From Isoetes taiwanensis (Eukaryota > Streptophyta > Lycopodiopsida > Isoetales > Isoetaceae), in the NCBI GenBank assembly GCA_021234155.1, contig JAJEKV010000112.1:1141032-1205031 (forward strand): a stretch of 64,000 nucleotides of DNA, written 5' to 3'. Of this stretch, positions 22,558 through 33,272 are shown in pieces. The position numbers and the translations under genes are program-made. The notes under the pieces were generated by a model that had not been told where the DNA came from, searched no databases, and saw only the letters and a list, made by a program, of their open reading frames with translations. Every line of letters begins with the position of its first letter. Within the stretch, counting starts at the first letter, position 1.

Positions 22558-25231
22558 ATGTTAAGGTCGAATTCCGGTGGTTTAGACACATCAGGCCGGA
22601 GGGCTTCTTCTGCCAGAAAGCAATATGCAGGAATTCAAGATTTTGAGCCTAATCTTTCTATGCATGTTCCGGCATCAAATAGGAGTAGTTTTGCAGATTT
22701 ATCAAAACGAGCTTCTTCCACAGAAAGAAGGCGATCAGCTTCTGTAGATCCTAAACAAAGCAATGGGAAAAATCCAGGGCATTGCCGATCAAGATCATTT
22801 CATGCAGAATATAACGGCAGTGGCAATGGCAATGCGCTTAAGCCCGCCGCTAATGTTTCTCAGCCAAAAGGGAGCTCCGACACAAAAGGTTCGCGAGCTT
22901 CAGGAAGGGCGGACCAGGCAGAAAATGCCAAACCCGAAGAAAACTTTCGCTCCAGGTCAGTCTTGAAACAAAAGCGATCTACGGTTCTCAATGGAAGATT
23001 AGCAATGAGTAAAAGTATGGATCTAGAACGATCAAAAAAAGACAATGGGGCTGTTTCAATGTCTCATAAGACAAAATCCGGGCCTTATTCAATACCTGCT
23101 ACTGCTAGAAGTATTACTGGCGATTATCTGAGCTATAATGTGGCTAGAATAAGCTCTCCAGGCGATCAAATGGATACAGAGACTGCTGTGTCTATGCTTA
23201 TGGCCAGAAGAGCAACATCAAGAGCACCAGAACTTGAGGATAAATTGGTAGTTTCACAGCACAGGGCAGAATTTGATAACTCAAAAGCAACAGCTCTTAG
23301 CCCATCCAATAGTTTAGATGCTAACACAAAGGCTATCAGGGAGCTATGTACAGCAAAGGCGGCCATTAGATCTGCGAGTTTGCTGCAAGAAGAAGGTCCC
23401 TCGCCACAGCAATCGCCGGATTCAGTTTTAATTTCAAGACATAGCCGTAAGAATAGTTGGGATGAATCGCCTGAAAACACAAAGGCAAGACGGAGTACAG
23501 GAAACAGGCGAGGAAATTCAGTTTCTTACTTTCCAGATAGTAGTCCTTCTTCTCCACCAATATCCCACAGTAAGCACCATAGAATGCCATCTTCCCCAAA
23601 TGGGTTTTCCCCTCCTCCTAAAGTTTTGCGTTGTTTCCATAGCCCCACCCCAAAAACTGTACTGGCTGCTTCTCAATCTTGCTACTCGGGGAGCCCATCT
23701 AGCTACATTGACGGAAATAAGTCTGCCAAGTTCACAGTAAGCCAACAGGATGATGCCCAACTGCTCAAAATTCTGCATAATCGGTGGTTACAATGGCGGT
23801 TTGTAAATGCTCGAGCTGAAGCATCCACGAAACGTCAAAAATCAGCTGCCGAGGTAAATTTCTTCTTTTTCTCTGCTGCACTTTTCAATACTTGGGATGC
23901 CAAATTATCTGAATATCCGATGACTATTTACTTCGCTCTTGTGCCCATTCTGCTAATTTTGAGACTCGAGCCAGAAAACTACGTCAACCACTGATAAATG
24001 ATGACAAACAATAATGCGGCAAAGCTTAGAGCTCACCTCGAAATAATCAAATTTCAGTTTCATCCTTCGTGGAAAATCTAATCCCGAAGAATAAATTTTG
24101 ACTTGCATAGATATGAGGTTACCCTGGTTGAAATTTAAAATATCTTATGTAAATGCAGAGACTCTTGCTAAATGCCTGGAGCTCAATGTCTCAGTTACGA
24201 GCTTCTGTGGGTATGCAAAATATTCAGCTCCAAAGAACAAGGACCTATAACAAAATCAACTCTGTGCTTTCTTATCAAGTAAGTGACCCTCGTTACGCAA
24301 AAATCCTTTGATTTCAAGAAATAGAAGCAATAATCATACACTAGCATTCATACGCTAACTTAGCATGTATCCTGCGTGAGATCCAGCCTGTATGTTGTGG
24401 CTCACAATTCTGTTTATAAAGCAATTATAAAGCATACCTCTTCAATGCTGTTATAACCCTGATATATATACAAGAGCCAATTCATTGCTTGCATTGTAAT
24501 ATAAGTGGACTAATTGTGCTTTCATAACTACATATATTCAAGAGCCAATCCACTGCTTGCACTGATATAAGTGGACTACTATGCTCCTTGTAGGGACTTC
24601 TTCTTGAGGACTGGGGAGGAATGGAAGAAGACCAATCAATTGCTCTTCTTGGTATATCTGAAGCTCTTAAGGCCGCTATTGCAAGAGTTCCACTCGCTTC
24701 AGGTGCCAGAGTATGTTTGTACATTGATTTCCAGAGAGTTGCCGCTTTACTGGATTCTTAGACTTTCGCTAACTAGATCCAACTTTGATATGTAGGGGAG
24801 GGTTAAATCAATAGTGGAGGCCGTTGAACATGCTGTTGAAGTTACCAATGCAATGGACTTCTCCTTGAAAAAGTTGCTGCCTAAAGTATGGTACATAATG
24901 CATATATATGTTTTATATTTAGTTATTCTAAGTTGAGTAATATTATGGTGCGATGTATAACAGGCGAAGATTTTGAACAGCCTAGCATTAGACCTTGTAG
25001 ATATGATCGCATCTGAGGAAGAATTACTTGTGGAGAGTGCCAATTTACTGGCCAGGATACATGCCTTGCTGGTATTTATCGTTCCTTTGATTTCTTGGCA
25101 TTTATTGATGCAATTGCTTTACTCCATTACTCCGTGTGCAGATAGAAGAACAAAGCCTACAAATACACTTCATGCAATTAGAATATGAGAAACCTTCAGA
25201 GCTAGAAAAGGAAACAGCTAGAAGAAGGTAA
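22558..25231 (+). CDS. QWRF motif-containing protein (AUGMIN subunit 8-like)
   Basis: QWRF proteins are plant-specific microtubule-associated proteins; Arabidopsis AUG8 is the microtubule-binding subunit of augmin, which recruits gamma-tubulin for branched nucleation. Six exons fit with GT-AG introns, all phase 0: 22558-23853, 24159-24278, 24594-24710, 24796-24885, 24964-25071 and 25142-25231, giving 606 residues. Exon 1 (432 residues) is a basic Ser/Arg/Pro-rich disordered region that ends with NRWLQWRFVNARAEAS; QWRF is at residues 412-415. Exons 2-6 supply the conserved helical C-terminal domain (RLLLNAWSSMSQLRASV; LLLEDWGGMEED; VEAVEHAVEV; ANLLARIHALL). The length fits the family (about 400-650). 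The start is the first in-frame ATG. The exon 6 stop may be premature, since an open frame continues in +1 to 25394. It converges with the zinc-finger gene at 26.0 kb. Confidence 0.93.
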
Positions 25232-26011
25232 TTGTGAATATATTGGTCATCTCTTGTCAAGAATTAAACTCAAAGGGCAACTACTCGAAGAGGGACTTCG
25301 ACCAGATTTCATGCTGGATACACCAGAACAAAATGAAGAGGAAGCAAATCAACACATAATGATTAGTTACGATGTAGGAAGTCAAACATCTTGAAATGTC
25401 ACAGATCAAAAAATATGACGATCATCAAAAAGGGTCAATTGCATTGTTCCCAAGATTATACGATGAGAAATATCAGAATACCACATTCCTCGAAGTGATT
25501 TTCAAGACCTGCTTTTTTTTTTATGGTAATATTGCACAAAACATGAGAATTTTGGGGGCCCAAAGCATAACGGTACCCCATATTTTCCTTCACTTCTCAA
25601 ATGTACAAATGTCAAATGGAAAACAAAACATTTCCCAAAACGTCAACATTCTTCAGTATTAGTAAAGCACAAATCTTTCATGCAATGCGAATGTTTCTCT
25701 GCACTCACACCAAAGCATACCAATGGCTTTCAAGTTGCAGCTTCTAGATGACTTTCATGCCTTTGGAAAAGTAAGTTGAATCACTCAACAAGCTGGCAGA
25801 GGGGGAAGAAGAATCAGGAAATAAACAGAGATTATTATCCTATGTGCAAATCTATAACAAAATGCTTGCATATTCCTCTGCCTGTTGGTTTTACAACAGA
25901 TGTAATTATAAAAGCTGTTTACAGCACCTTTCTTTTCTTTCCCAATGAGCAAATGAACAGCTGCCACGTCCCAATGAACAAATGTGGGGTATGGCATTAC
26001 AGGCAGTATAA
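25232..26011. other. Region between convergent genes
   Basis: The first 160 bp look coding in the +1 frame (see findings). The rest is probably the two 3' untranslated regions. No other gene is evident. Confidence 0.5.
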
Positions 26012-27853
26012 CTAATTGGGATCAGAATCATGAATTCCAACATGACCATTCGCATGGCCGTTTGAAATGTTGGCAACTTTCCTAATGTTCTCTAGCTCCT
26101 CCCGGAGATGATTAACGTCTTCATAAATTTGCTCTAATTTCAGATTTCGATATAAATTGTTATGTTCTCCATCTTTATTCTCCTGGTAATCACTGGTGTT
26201 ACCACGTTGTTGAACAGCCCTAAATGCCTGCAGCAACATATGCGATGAGGCATTCATCTGCTGTGCATAAAATCACAAAGAATATACAACCTAATATTAT
26301 TATGTTGTCAAGTATCATGCATAACTAGCAGGAGAATTAAAAGTAGTTAACGTAAAATGCATATCATACCCCACCCTTGTATCACGCATCATAACACATC
26401 TCTATAGACCTATGTTCATCAGAATAGATGACAGATAATTACACTTCCTGCTTCCTTGGACCATGGTCAGAAATGCTCTTACCCATGTTGAATCAGAACC
26501 ATTGCTTTGACAGCCACACAAGTATTCAAGGCAATGAATGCTGTGCTTTGACCTGGGTTCTACAACTGTGAATGATAACTTCTTAATAATACATCAAGTC
26601 TCCCAATCATTTACCTCAAGATCATGAAACCCACTACCTAAACAAGAGGTTCAATGCTGAATCCTTTATGTCGTGTCCCATCAGACTAAGAGATGCATAA
26701 AGCGTAAGCCCAGAATTATATGCATAGCCTCTGAAAGCAATTAAAGCCCGTTTAAATGGTTTAGGAATAACTTCATCTCTCTTGCATCTACTAGTCCAGC
26801 CGTGTTCACTCTCTTAAGCTGCAAAAATACTATTACTCGCTTGGAAGTCGTGGTTCACCACAGATACAATTCTGAGCCTTCTCATACTCATAGAATAACT
26901 TATGACTTGCTGTCATTTTAACTACAATAAAACTGTCAAAGCAAATAAGATAACCTTGTCGAGAAGAGAAAGACGCTGTCCTTGATCTTCAACCATCGTC
27001 TCTTGCTTCTGAACTATTTGTAGTAGTAGAAAAAGGTGCCTCCGCATCGCATCAACACAATGCTGTTTTATGGCACTCTGGGGCAACATTGCCATGCAGC
27101 CTGTCTGTACAAAGGGACAACTAACTACCTTCATGGAGCAGGCTGTCACACAATGCCTATCCATTTCCCCTCGCATCACAAGGGCTTTGCAATTCTGCTC
27201 ACATGGCATTAATTTATAATGACAAGATCGGTCATGAACATCAAGCTGAAATGCAGAGTATACTTCAGCACACCCATCATTTTGGCAAGTGACAGGCCTG
27301 AAGGGACGCTTAGCTTTGTGTTCCACAAGCTCTTCCGCTGCGTCTCGAATGCCATGTTGCAATGGCTTATAAAACCTACATCCACCATCCCAAGAATTTG
27401 TCTAGCAAAACTTTCCCTCCGCCCTATAATCCAAGCTCCAGCTTGATCCAAGTCCCCCATAAAATCCTCAACTTTATCATCCTTCCTATCACTCAAGAGC
27501 ACGCCTGAAACCTTAGCGAAAAAGCTTGATTTCGACTGCACAAAATCATCAAGTAGTTCTTCTATCACTTTGACAGGATTTCTTGCCTCCACAATTCCAG
27601 ACCAAATTTTGTGGTTTGCCTTATATTGCTCTCCTTGAACCTCTAAGTACTGAAGCAATTCCTTTTTAACATCTTGATAAACAGATGCTGGTTCATTGAA
27701 GAAATCGCCAATAGTCTTTTCCACACAGGCAGTTGCCAAAGTATGCAGCAAAGAACGGGCAATTTGGTGGACATCTTCAACATTATAATACCCACATTCA
27801 AAAACTGCAGGTACTGGTGCTGAATCTGCCACAACCTCAACCTGGGAATCCAT
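26012..27853 (-). CDS. TRAF-type zinc finger protein
   Basis: Two exons on the minus strand: 27853-26955 and 26260-26012, joined by a GT-AG intron (AAG|GTTATC ... ATGCACAG|CAG). The ATG at 27853 is the first after an in-frame stop. The N-terminal 150 residues are helical and acidic with no recognised domain. A Cys/His block follows (VTCQNDGCAEVY, then LDVHDRSCHYKLMPCEQNC, then MDRHCVTACSMKVVSCPF), the spacing of TRAF-type zinc fingers. Exon 2 adds a coiled-coil-like segment (EQIYEDVNHLREELENIRK). A one-base frame break lies near 27378-27404: one frame reads ARQILGMVDVG and the next continues with YKPLQHGIRD. A T short in a T-run (GGTTTTAT) would explain it. Predicted length with the break ignored is about 382 residues. 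Molecular function is unknown. Confidence 0.8.
26261..26954 (-). other. Intron of the TRAF-type zinc finger gene
   Basis: 694 bp between donor GTTATC and acceptor ATGCACAG on the minus strand. No nested gene or repeat recognised. Confidence 0.75.
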
Positions 27854-28327
27854 AGCCAAAGCTAGAAAACTTTTCTACTCTACCTTATCAGACTACGAAG
27901 AAGAGCGCAAAATCCTTAAATTCTATTGCGAATCGAAGACTGAATTAAAATTCAAGCTAAAAATGCAATCTTAGAATTGCACCAACCTTCAAGGATGAAA
28001 TCGATGGAGATCCAGGAGCTCCGGGAAGGGTTATGCATCCATGGAGATGGAGAGAATGTGCAAAATATGTGCGTAGCACGTATGGCATGATCCATGATAG
28101 AAGGGAGCTTACTAACCTGGTCGTCATATTTATTTTTGACCTAAACAACGAATATAGTATGGCCATGAACCTTAGTTTCGAGTTTCTTGGAACCAGCATT
28201 TTCGTACACCATTTCGAAAATATCTGCTATATGTTGGAAATGTTTACCCTGCCTGGTTGTTACCTACGACTTGTGCTTGGAAAAATGTGAAGTGGGGAAG
28301 CCTCTTCTCCGGAAGAGGCGGAGCCGT
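27854..28327. other. Upstream region of the TRAF-type gene
   Basis: Probably its promoter and leader. No distinct TATA box or other site could be assigned. Confidence 0.4.
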
Positions 28328-28457
28328 CATGTTATAGCCATGGGCATATCCGTGGTATATCCATGCCTTTGACATGTTATAGCCATGCCCAAAACAAATT
28401 ACACGACGTTTTTGTGGACTTAGGAATTTTTTGCCATTTAAGGCTGGCTATAACATG
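28328..28457. repeat. CATGTTATAGCC inverted/direct repeats
   Basis: The 12-mer CATGTTATAGCC occurs at 28328-28339 and 28373-28384, and inverted (GGCTATAACATG) at 28446-28457. The layout suggests the ends of a 130-bp MITE-like element. A further direct repeat (ATTTCCATGACAACAT...GCTTTAACCG) follows at about 28538-28606. Confidence 0.6.
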
Positions 28458-28630
28458 CTCACTCCGACATTTACGGCGATGGGGAGAGGCTGGCCTACTT
28501 TTTGTGACAACATAGTTACATGGACTTTAAGACATGATTTCCATGACAACATTTCGCTTTAACCGGCATTTCCAATTTCCATGACAACATCATGCTTTAA
28601 CCGACTTAACGCTCAAAAACAAGGTTGTAT

Positions 28631-28726
28631 GGGGGGATGCCCACCGGTCGCACATTCCGGTCGCACATTCCGGTCGCGGGGCCCCACCGGTCCACACCGG
28701 AATGTGCTCCCGGTGGGCATCCCCCC
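28631..28726. repeat. GC-rich nested palindrome
   Basis: Perfect 17-bp arms GGGGGGATGCCCACCGG (28631-28647) and its complement (28710-28726) enclose a second pair: GCACATTCCGG at 28650-28660 and again at 28663-28673 versus CCGGAATGTGC at 28697-28707. The whole can fold into a long cruciform or foldback. Confidence 0.9.
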
Positions 28727-28787
28727 ACAACATGGAAAGTGGGAGCATTTTTTTTTTTTTCGTTGAGGTCTGGCGATGGCGCTACGC

Positions 28788-28850
28788 TCTTCGGCTATGG
28801 CGCTGGGCTCTTCGGCTATGGCGATGGGCTCCTCGGCTATGGCGATGGCG
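28788..28850 (+). repeat. 21-bp minisatellite, three units
   Basis: TCTTCGGCTATGGCGCTGGGC and two close variants in tandem, preceded by a partial unit. No gene association seen. Confidence 0.85.
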
Positions 28851-29939
28851 CTTGGCCCGCGGCGTTCCCTAACGCTGGGCGGCTCATAGCATTTTCATCC
28901 AGCATTTTCGTAGATTGAAGCTTCTTGTCTAGCATTCTCGGCCGGATCCAGCATTTTCGTAGCTGCAAGCTTTGTAAAAGGGGTTATTTTGCAAGATCGA
29001 TCTTCATTTCTCTTTCTAGGTTCAAATCTTGCTGTATCTTGAAGATCCGGGGTCTTTAATCGGTTTCTTTAAGAATAACGTACCTAGTATGCTCTGTTTT
29101 TTAACTTTTCTTGTTCATCCTTCTGGTTTTTTTTACTTACTTTGCATGTCTGTTTCTTTTAGTTTGGAGCGGCAGGGGCAAATTTTGATGCCGCTGAAGA
29201 AACATTTCTCAAAGATTTGCTCCTAGTTTTCGGCCTTGAAACAGCTTGGCTAAATCAGTATCTATTTGCTCTGTTTCGTATCTATACTCGTGTAAATCTA
29301 CTTACGAAGTTAAAAACTTCTGTGTAATTTATAGTGCCAAACTTGCTTCTTGAGTTAATCTACAGTGTCGAACTTGCTTCCTGGGTTAATCTACTTCTGT
29401 GTAAATCTATTTGTGTGTAAAACCTCCTTCTGTTTAAAATGAAACATGTGCTTATTTTTGGCAATCGGTTATAACCTGTAAATTTTTATATGCTCGGAAT
29501 AGGCATCCCACTTTCCATTCCGGATTGTAGGGATATGCCACGTGGCAGACTGTGGCTCATTTTCAGGCAAAAAATGCGACCCACTTTCCATGTTGTGTCC
29601 CCATGTGTTTTTCACTCTCCATTACCTAGGGATATCTTGTGGATGTATAAGAATATATCATGGTTTAAACATGATGCCACGGATTCAGATTTTTGTGCAA
29701 GGCGAACATAGATGTATTGCATTGCATTCTTTAGCCTCTACATCATTTGGGAGATCGCTACTCATTGCAAGGTTCTTCATCAGCTTCTCATCAGCACTTT
29801 CTTATCTCTTTCTTATCTCTCAAAAGTACTCTTGGATCTCACCCTCCCTCCCTTAATTTCATGTAAATATTGTTTTTAAATTATTGCTTGGTACAAGTGG
29901 CCAATCCCTCTTGTTTGAAGAGGTTTGTCATCGCATGCC
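28851..29939. other. Intergenic DNA left of the large LTR element
   Basis: T-rich and anonymous. Several short open stretches occur without recognisable domains. Confidence 0.5.
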
Positions 29940-29944
29940 ATGCA

Positions 29945-31587
29945 TGTGATGTTCCAGGGGAATATACGCTATTAATACGTATATTCCTGGACCCGTCACC
30001 ATACAAGTCTACCTAGGTAGCCTTGTATGCCTTAGAAAGTGGCAAGGGGTGCACATCTAAGTTAATTGCTTAACTTAGATAACCTTAGGATAAGGCCCAT
30101 TTCCACATGGCCTTATCCTATTGGGCAACCGCCACACGGCCTCATCCTAGTGGTGCCCACGTGGCATCCCATGTGGACCCACACACTATATTGGCTCTAA
30201 CCCTAACCCTAAACCCTTTTTAGGAACCCCAGCACCTTTTGAACTCTCATCACGTGCGAAACCCCGTTTTCGAGCATCGCTCGATCATAGCCTAGCACGG
30301 AGCGGCACCCACGGAAGGTGTGTATGATCGTTGAGGGAGCAAGCCTTGAACCACGCCAAGGGAGCATGGAGACGCCGGGGATGGGAGGAAGCGCTTCTGG
30401 AGGAGGTAGGTTGAGTAGAGTTCATGTTAGTTCATCCGAGGTTAGCACTCGAGATGGGTTAGTATTTCGTGCCTAAAGTAGAGCCACCCTAGAACCTTTG
30501 TTGAACATCTTGAACCCTAATCAAGGAACCCTAAGCTGTTAGTTAGATATGTATGACTAGGTTAAGATGTTCATATGATATTGATCATGATGTGATGTAC
30601 GTGATGTTGGTTGATCATGATGCTCCTCTTATATTGGGAATGGGGGTAGAGACCTAGGGCCATGTGTAGTATGCTCCTAGTGTAGATCCCTTAGTTCCTA
30701 TTATTAGCGGCTTTGTGCATAGGAACCCACCCGGGCTATGGAGGCTATGGTGTGACTCAAAGACTACACAACCAGGCTAGAGGCAAGATGGAGGGAGGAT
30801 CCCGGCCGAAAGGGGCTGGGGGATCCCATAGTGGGCTAGGCTTATGGTCGGTCACTTCTGTGGTGGGCCGAGCATGGGTCCGAACACCTCCTGGGGCGAT
30901 GGTGTCGCCCGCCTCTCAAGAGTTTCAAGTGTCACTTTTGGCTCTTGTTTTGGGGGTTCGGTCGGTGCGAATCGGTGTCGCCACGATTCTCTAGCCGCCC
31001 TCTAGACCCCGGGAAGGGGAGATGCAACCCTTCCTACCTCAACGGACGAGGGAGATGCAACTGGAGTAGTCCCGATGGGTGATGCCATGGGATTGCGTGA
31101 TCAGGAAGGTTAGAGTCATGCCGAGCGACTTGTCGAGCCCATCCGCAAAGTATGCACAGGAGGGGCGGATGGAGTGGTCAACCCCTAGCCATTGTCTTAT
31201 GCGTACCCGCCATTGTTATGACTCGGTCCCGCTCTATCTTGAGGCCTATCCGGTCGTTCGACCTCCTTGTGTGGCCGGAGCCACGGGTAGGAGCTCTCAC
31301 GTTTTATGGCATGTGATTATGTTCTTTGCATCTATGGATACGTTGATGGGCTACCCTTCGAGGTAGTATGATGTATTGCCATTTGCTAGTCCTGACGATG
31401 TTGTGCTTCCGCTGTGATAGGAGCCCATAGGGGAAGGGCACGCAAGACACCTTCGTGTCCCCTTCCGCAGACTACGATCATCTCGAGTGCGGGATAGACG
31501 GAGGGCCCGCAAGGCGGTTGTAGGACCCGGATGGGGATTTCTGCTAGGTGTACGGCGGCGTTGGTATGTTTAGCAGGGAGCGTCACA
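29945..31587 (+). repeat. 5' LTR of the giant element
   Basis: 1643 bp. It has a hairpin near its start (GGAATATACG at 29959-29968 paired with CGTATATTCC at 29978-29987) and a telomere-like run CTAACCCTAACCCTAAACCC at 30197-30216. The segment 30.7-31.5 kb is GC-rich. It differs from the 3' LTR mainly by small indels at C/G-rich sites. Confidence 0.93.
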
Positions 31588-31588
31588 A

Positions 31589-31600
31589 TGGTATCAAAGC
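31589..31600 (+). other. Primer binding site of the giant element
   Basis: TGGTATCAAAGC, one base off the usual Met-tRNA primer site TGGTATCAGAGC, one base after the LTR end. Confidence 0.85.
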
Positions 31601-32152
31601 GATGTTCTTGGTTGACCAGGAACTAGCACTGACCATAACCATGAAAGTAGTCTAACAAGCCTATAGGGGTGTGAAATAAAAATTTCCACCATTGAACCTC
31701 GAAAATAGGGAAAAAAAAATTTTCTCCTAGGTAGTGGGTCCGAAATTAGGTTAAGTGTTAGACGAAGAAATGAATGAGTCAAATTCATTTTCTAGTAAAT
31801 TTGGAGTGAAAATTATGCATCTGCATCAAATTTCACCTAAAATGGGTCGAAGAATCATGCCAATCTGAGACCTGAGTAAAAAATGCAAATCCATAATTAA
31901 TACTTCAAACTATTAGGAAATTTGAAAAATTTTAAGGTATAATACGAAATTAATACTTATATTAATAATTAATTATACACTAAATATTGAGTAATTATGA
32001 AGGGAGGCTAATAATTACACCTATTTATGGTAGGAGAATATTCCCCAGAGACCCCTTTTTAAATATCTTGCCACCTCATTTTCCCCCCAACCTTCTCTCC
32101 ACCTTATCTCTCTTGCTCAGCCTTACGTCACCCATTTTCTAGACCGTTAAGT
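31601..32152 (+). promoter_or_regulatory. Leader/putative promoter of the H3-like gene
   Basis: AT-rich leader ending in a CT-rich stretch (about 32070-32130) typical of plant 5' leaders, with a TTTTTAAATATC TATA-like box at about 32057-32068, 85-95 bp before the ATG. This may be an internal promoter, or simply the retroelement leader. No initiation site can be proven. Confidence 0.35.
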
Positions 32153-33272
32153 ATGGCACGCACCAAGCAGATAGCCAGGAAGTTTGGTGAGCGGCCTACA
32201 CTATCGATGGCTCGGGTAGCAGCAGGTCGACATGTTAAGCAGATCCCACCTCACCTTCGACCGAAGCCGGGCGACGAAGCGTTCTCCTCCAGCGATGACA
32301 CCTTCCATGTCTCCGAGGAGGAGGAGGCGCCCAGCAGCAGCAGCAGCCAGCTTCTTCGGTTCGCCATCCGGGCACCAAATGAATCGACGAAGTCCCGCCA
32401 TTTTGGAGCCTCGATCACACCGGAGGTGGAGCAGCAAGATAGGGAGCAGAGGGAGATCAAGAACAGCCCCAAGACCAAACTCAGAGGCGGGCCCGGCTGC
32501 ACAAGAAGAAGAAGGGCAAGAACAAGGTTGCAGAGTGGCCTGAGGATGTGGCAAAGACGCAAGAAGAGGGAGAGGGAGAGGGAGCCGCTTGAGAAGAAGG
32601 AGCGAGGATCTAAGAACAGGAATGATAGGCCCCGAGGGACCGCCAGATGAGGAGCCTCCAAGAAGAGGTGGAAGAAGGAGGAGACGGTGAAGAAGATGTG
32701 GAGGAGGAAGATAATCTAACGGTCGCCGGGAATCTTCAAACTCGACGCGAAGACCACCTTACCCTAGGTGGCCCAAGCCACCTAAGGTGGTCAAGAAGCG
32801 TAAGGCCGGGCGAGCTTAATCATCACCGCCGAGGGAAGATTTCTTCGACGCAGGTATAACGACCGGCATCGCCGCCAACGCCCAGCCGCTACGCGGGAGG
32901 GCTACCGACTCCAAAGAAGAACAGCCCAAGCCGCCGCCGCCACCGCCACGACCGGAGAAGCCCAAGAAGGTCCATCACGGACCAAATTCTAGGCATGCCC
33001 GAGTTTTTCGGGAGATTAGGCACTTTCAACAGTGCACTAATCTCCTGATTAGGAAGGCACCATTTGAGCGGCTCATGCGAGAGGTGATGCAGGAGTTCGT
33101 CACCGATTACAGGGTGATGTCGCTCACGACAAGAGTATTGCAAGTAGCTGCGGAGGCTGAGCTCACCCAGCTCTTCGAGGAAGGAAACCTCTGCGCAATC
33201 CATGCGAAGAGGGTAACGGTGATGCCCAAGGATTTGCACTTGGCACGCCGGATCCGCAAGGAATACCCTTGA
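32153..33272 (+). pseudogene. Histone H3-like gene carried in the retrotransposon (frame-broken)
   Basis: Histone H3 packages DNA in nucleosomes. The first frame (32153-32650) begins MARTKQIARK, matching the H3 tail MARTKQTARKS with K4 and K9 kept and S10 replaced by F. It continues as a Ser/Glu-rich then Arg/Lys-rich stretch of about 150 residues unlike H3. A separate frame (about 32820-33272) runs from a proline-rich segment into KPKKVHHGP and a complete H3 fold: [19 protein letters not shown], then [10 protein letters not shown], and [20 protein letters not shown], ending RRIRKEYP. By eye about 53 of 83 positions match canonical H3 without gaps, so loop 1 has the H3 length, not the longer CENH3 one. 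The tail and fold frames are separated by stops near 32650, 32712 and 32817. It is in sense orientation immediately after the primer site, where gag would be expected. Confidence 0.85.

Noticed and set aside
30713-31366. Reading frames inside the LTR
   Set aside because: Repeated in the other LTR with many indels that destroy the frames; no domain.
32153-33272. Centromeric H3 (CENH3) identity for the H3-like gene
   Set aside because: Loop 1 has canonical H3 length and the C-terminus keeps [15 protein letters not shown]; no CENH3-type extension seen. Not excluded by phylogeny.
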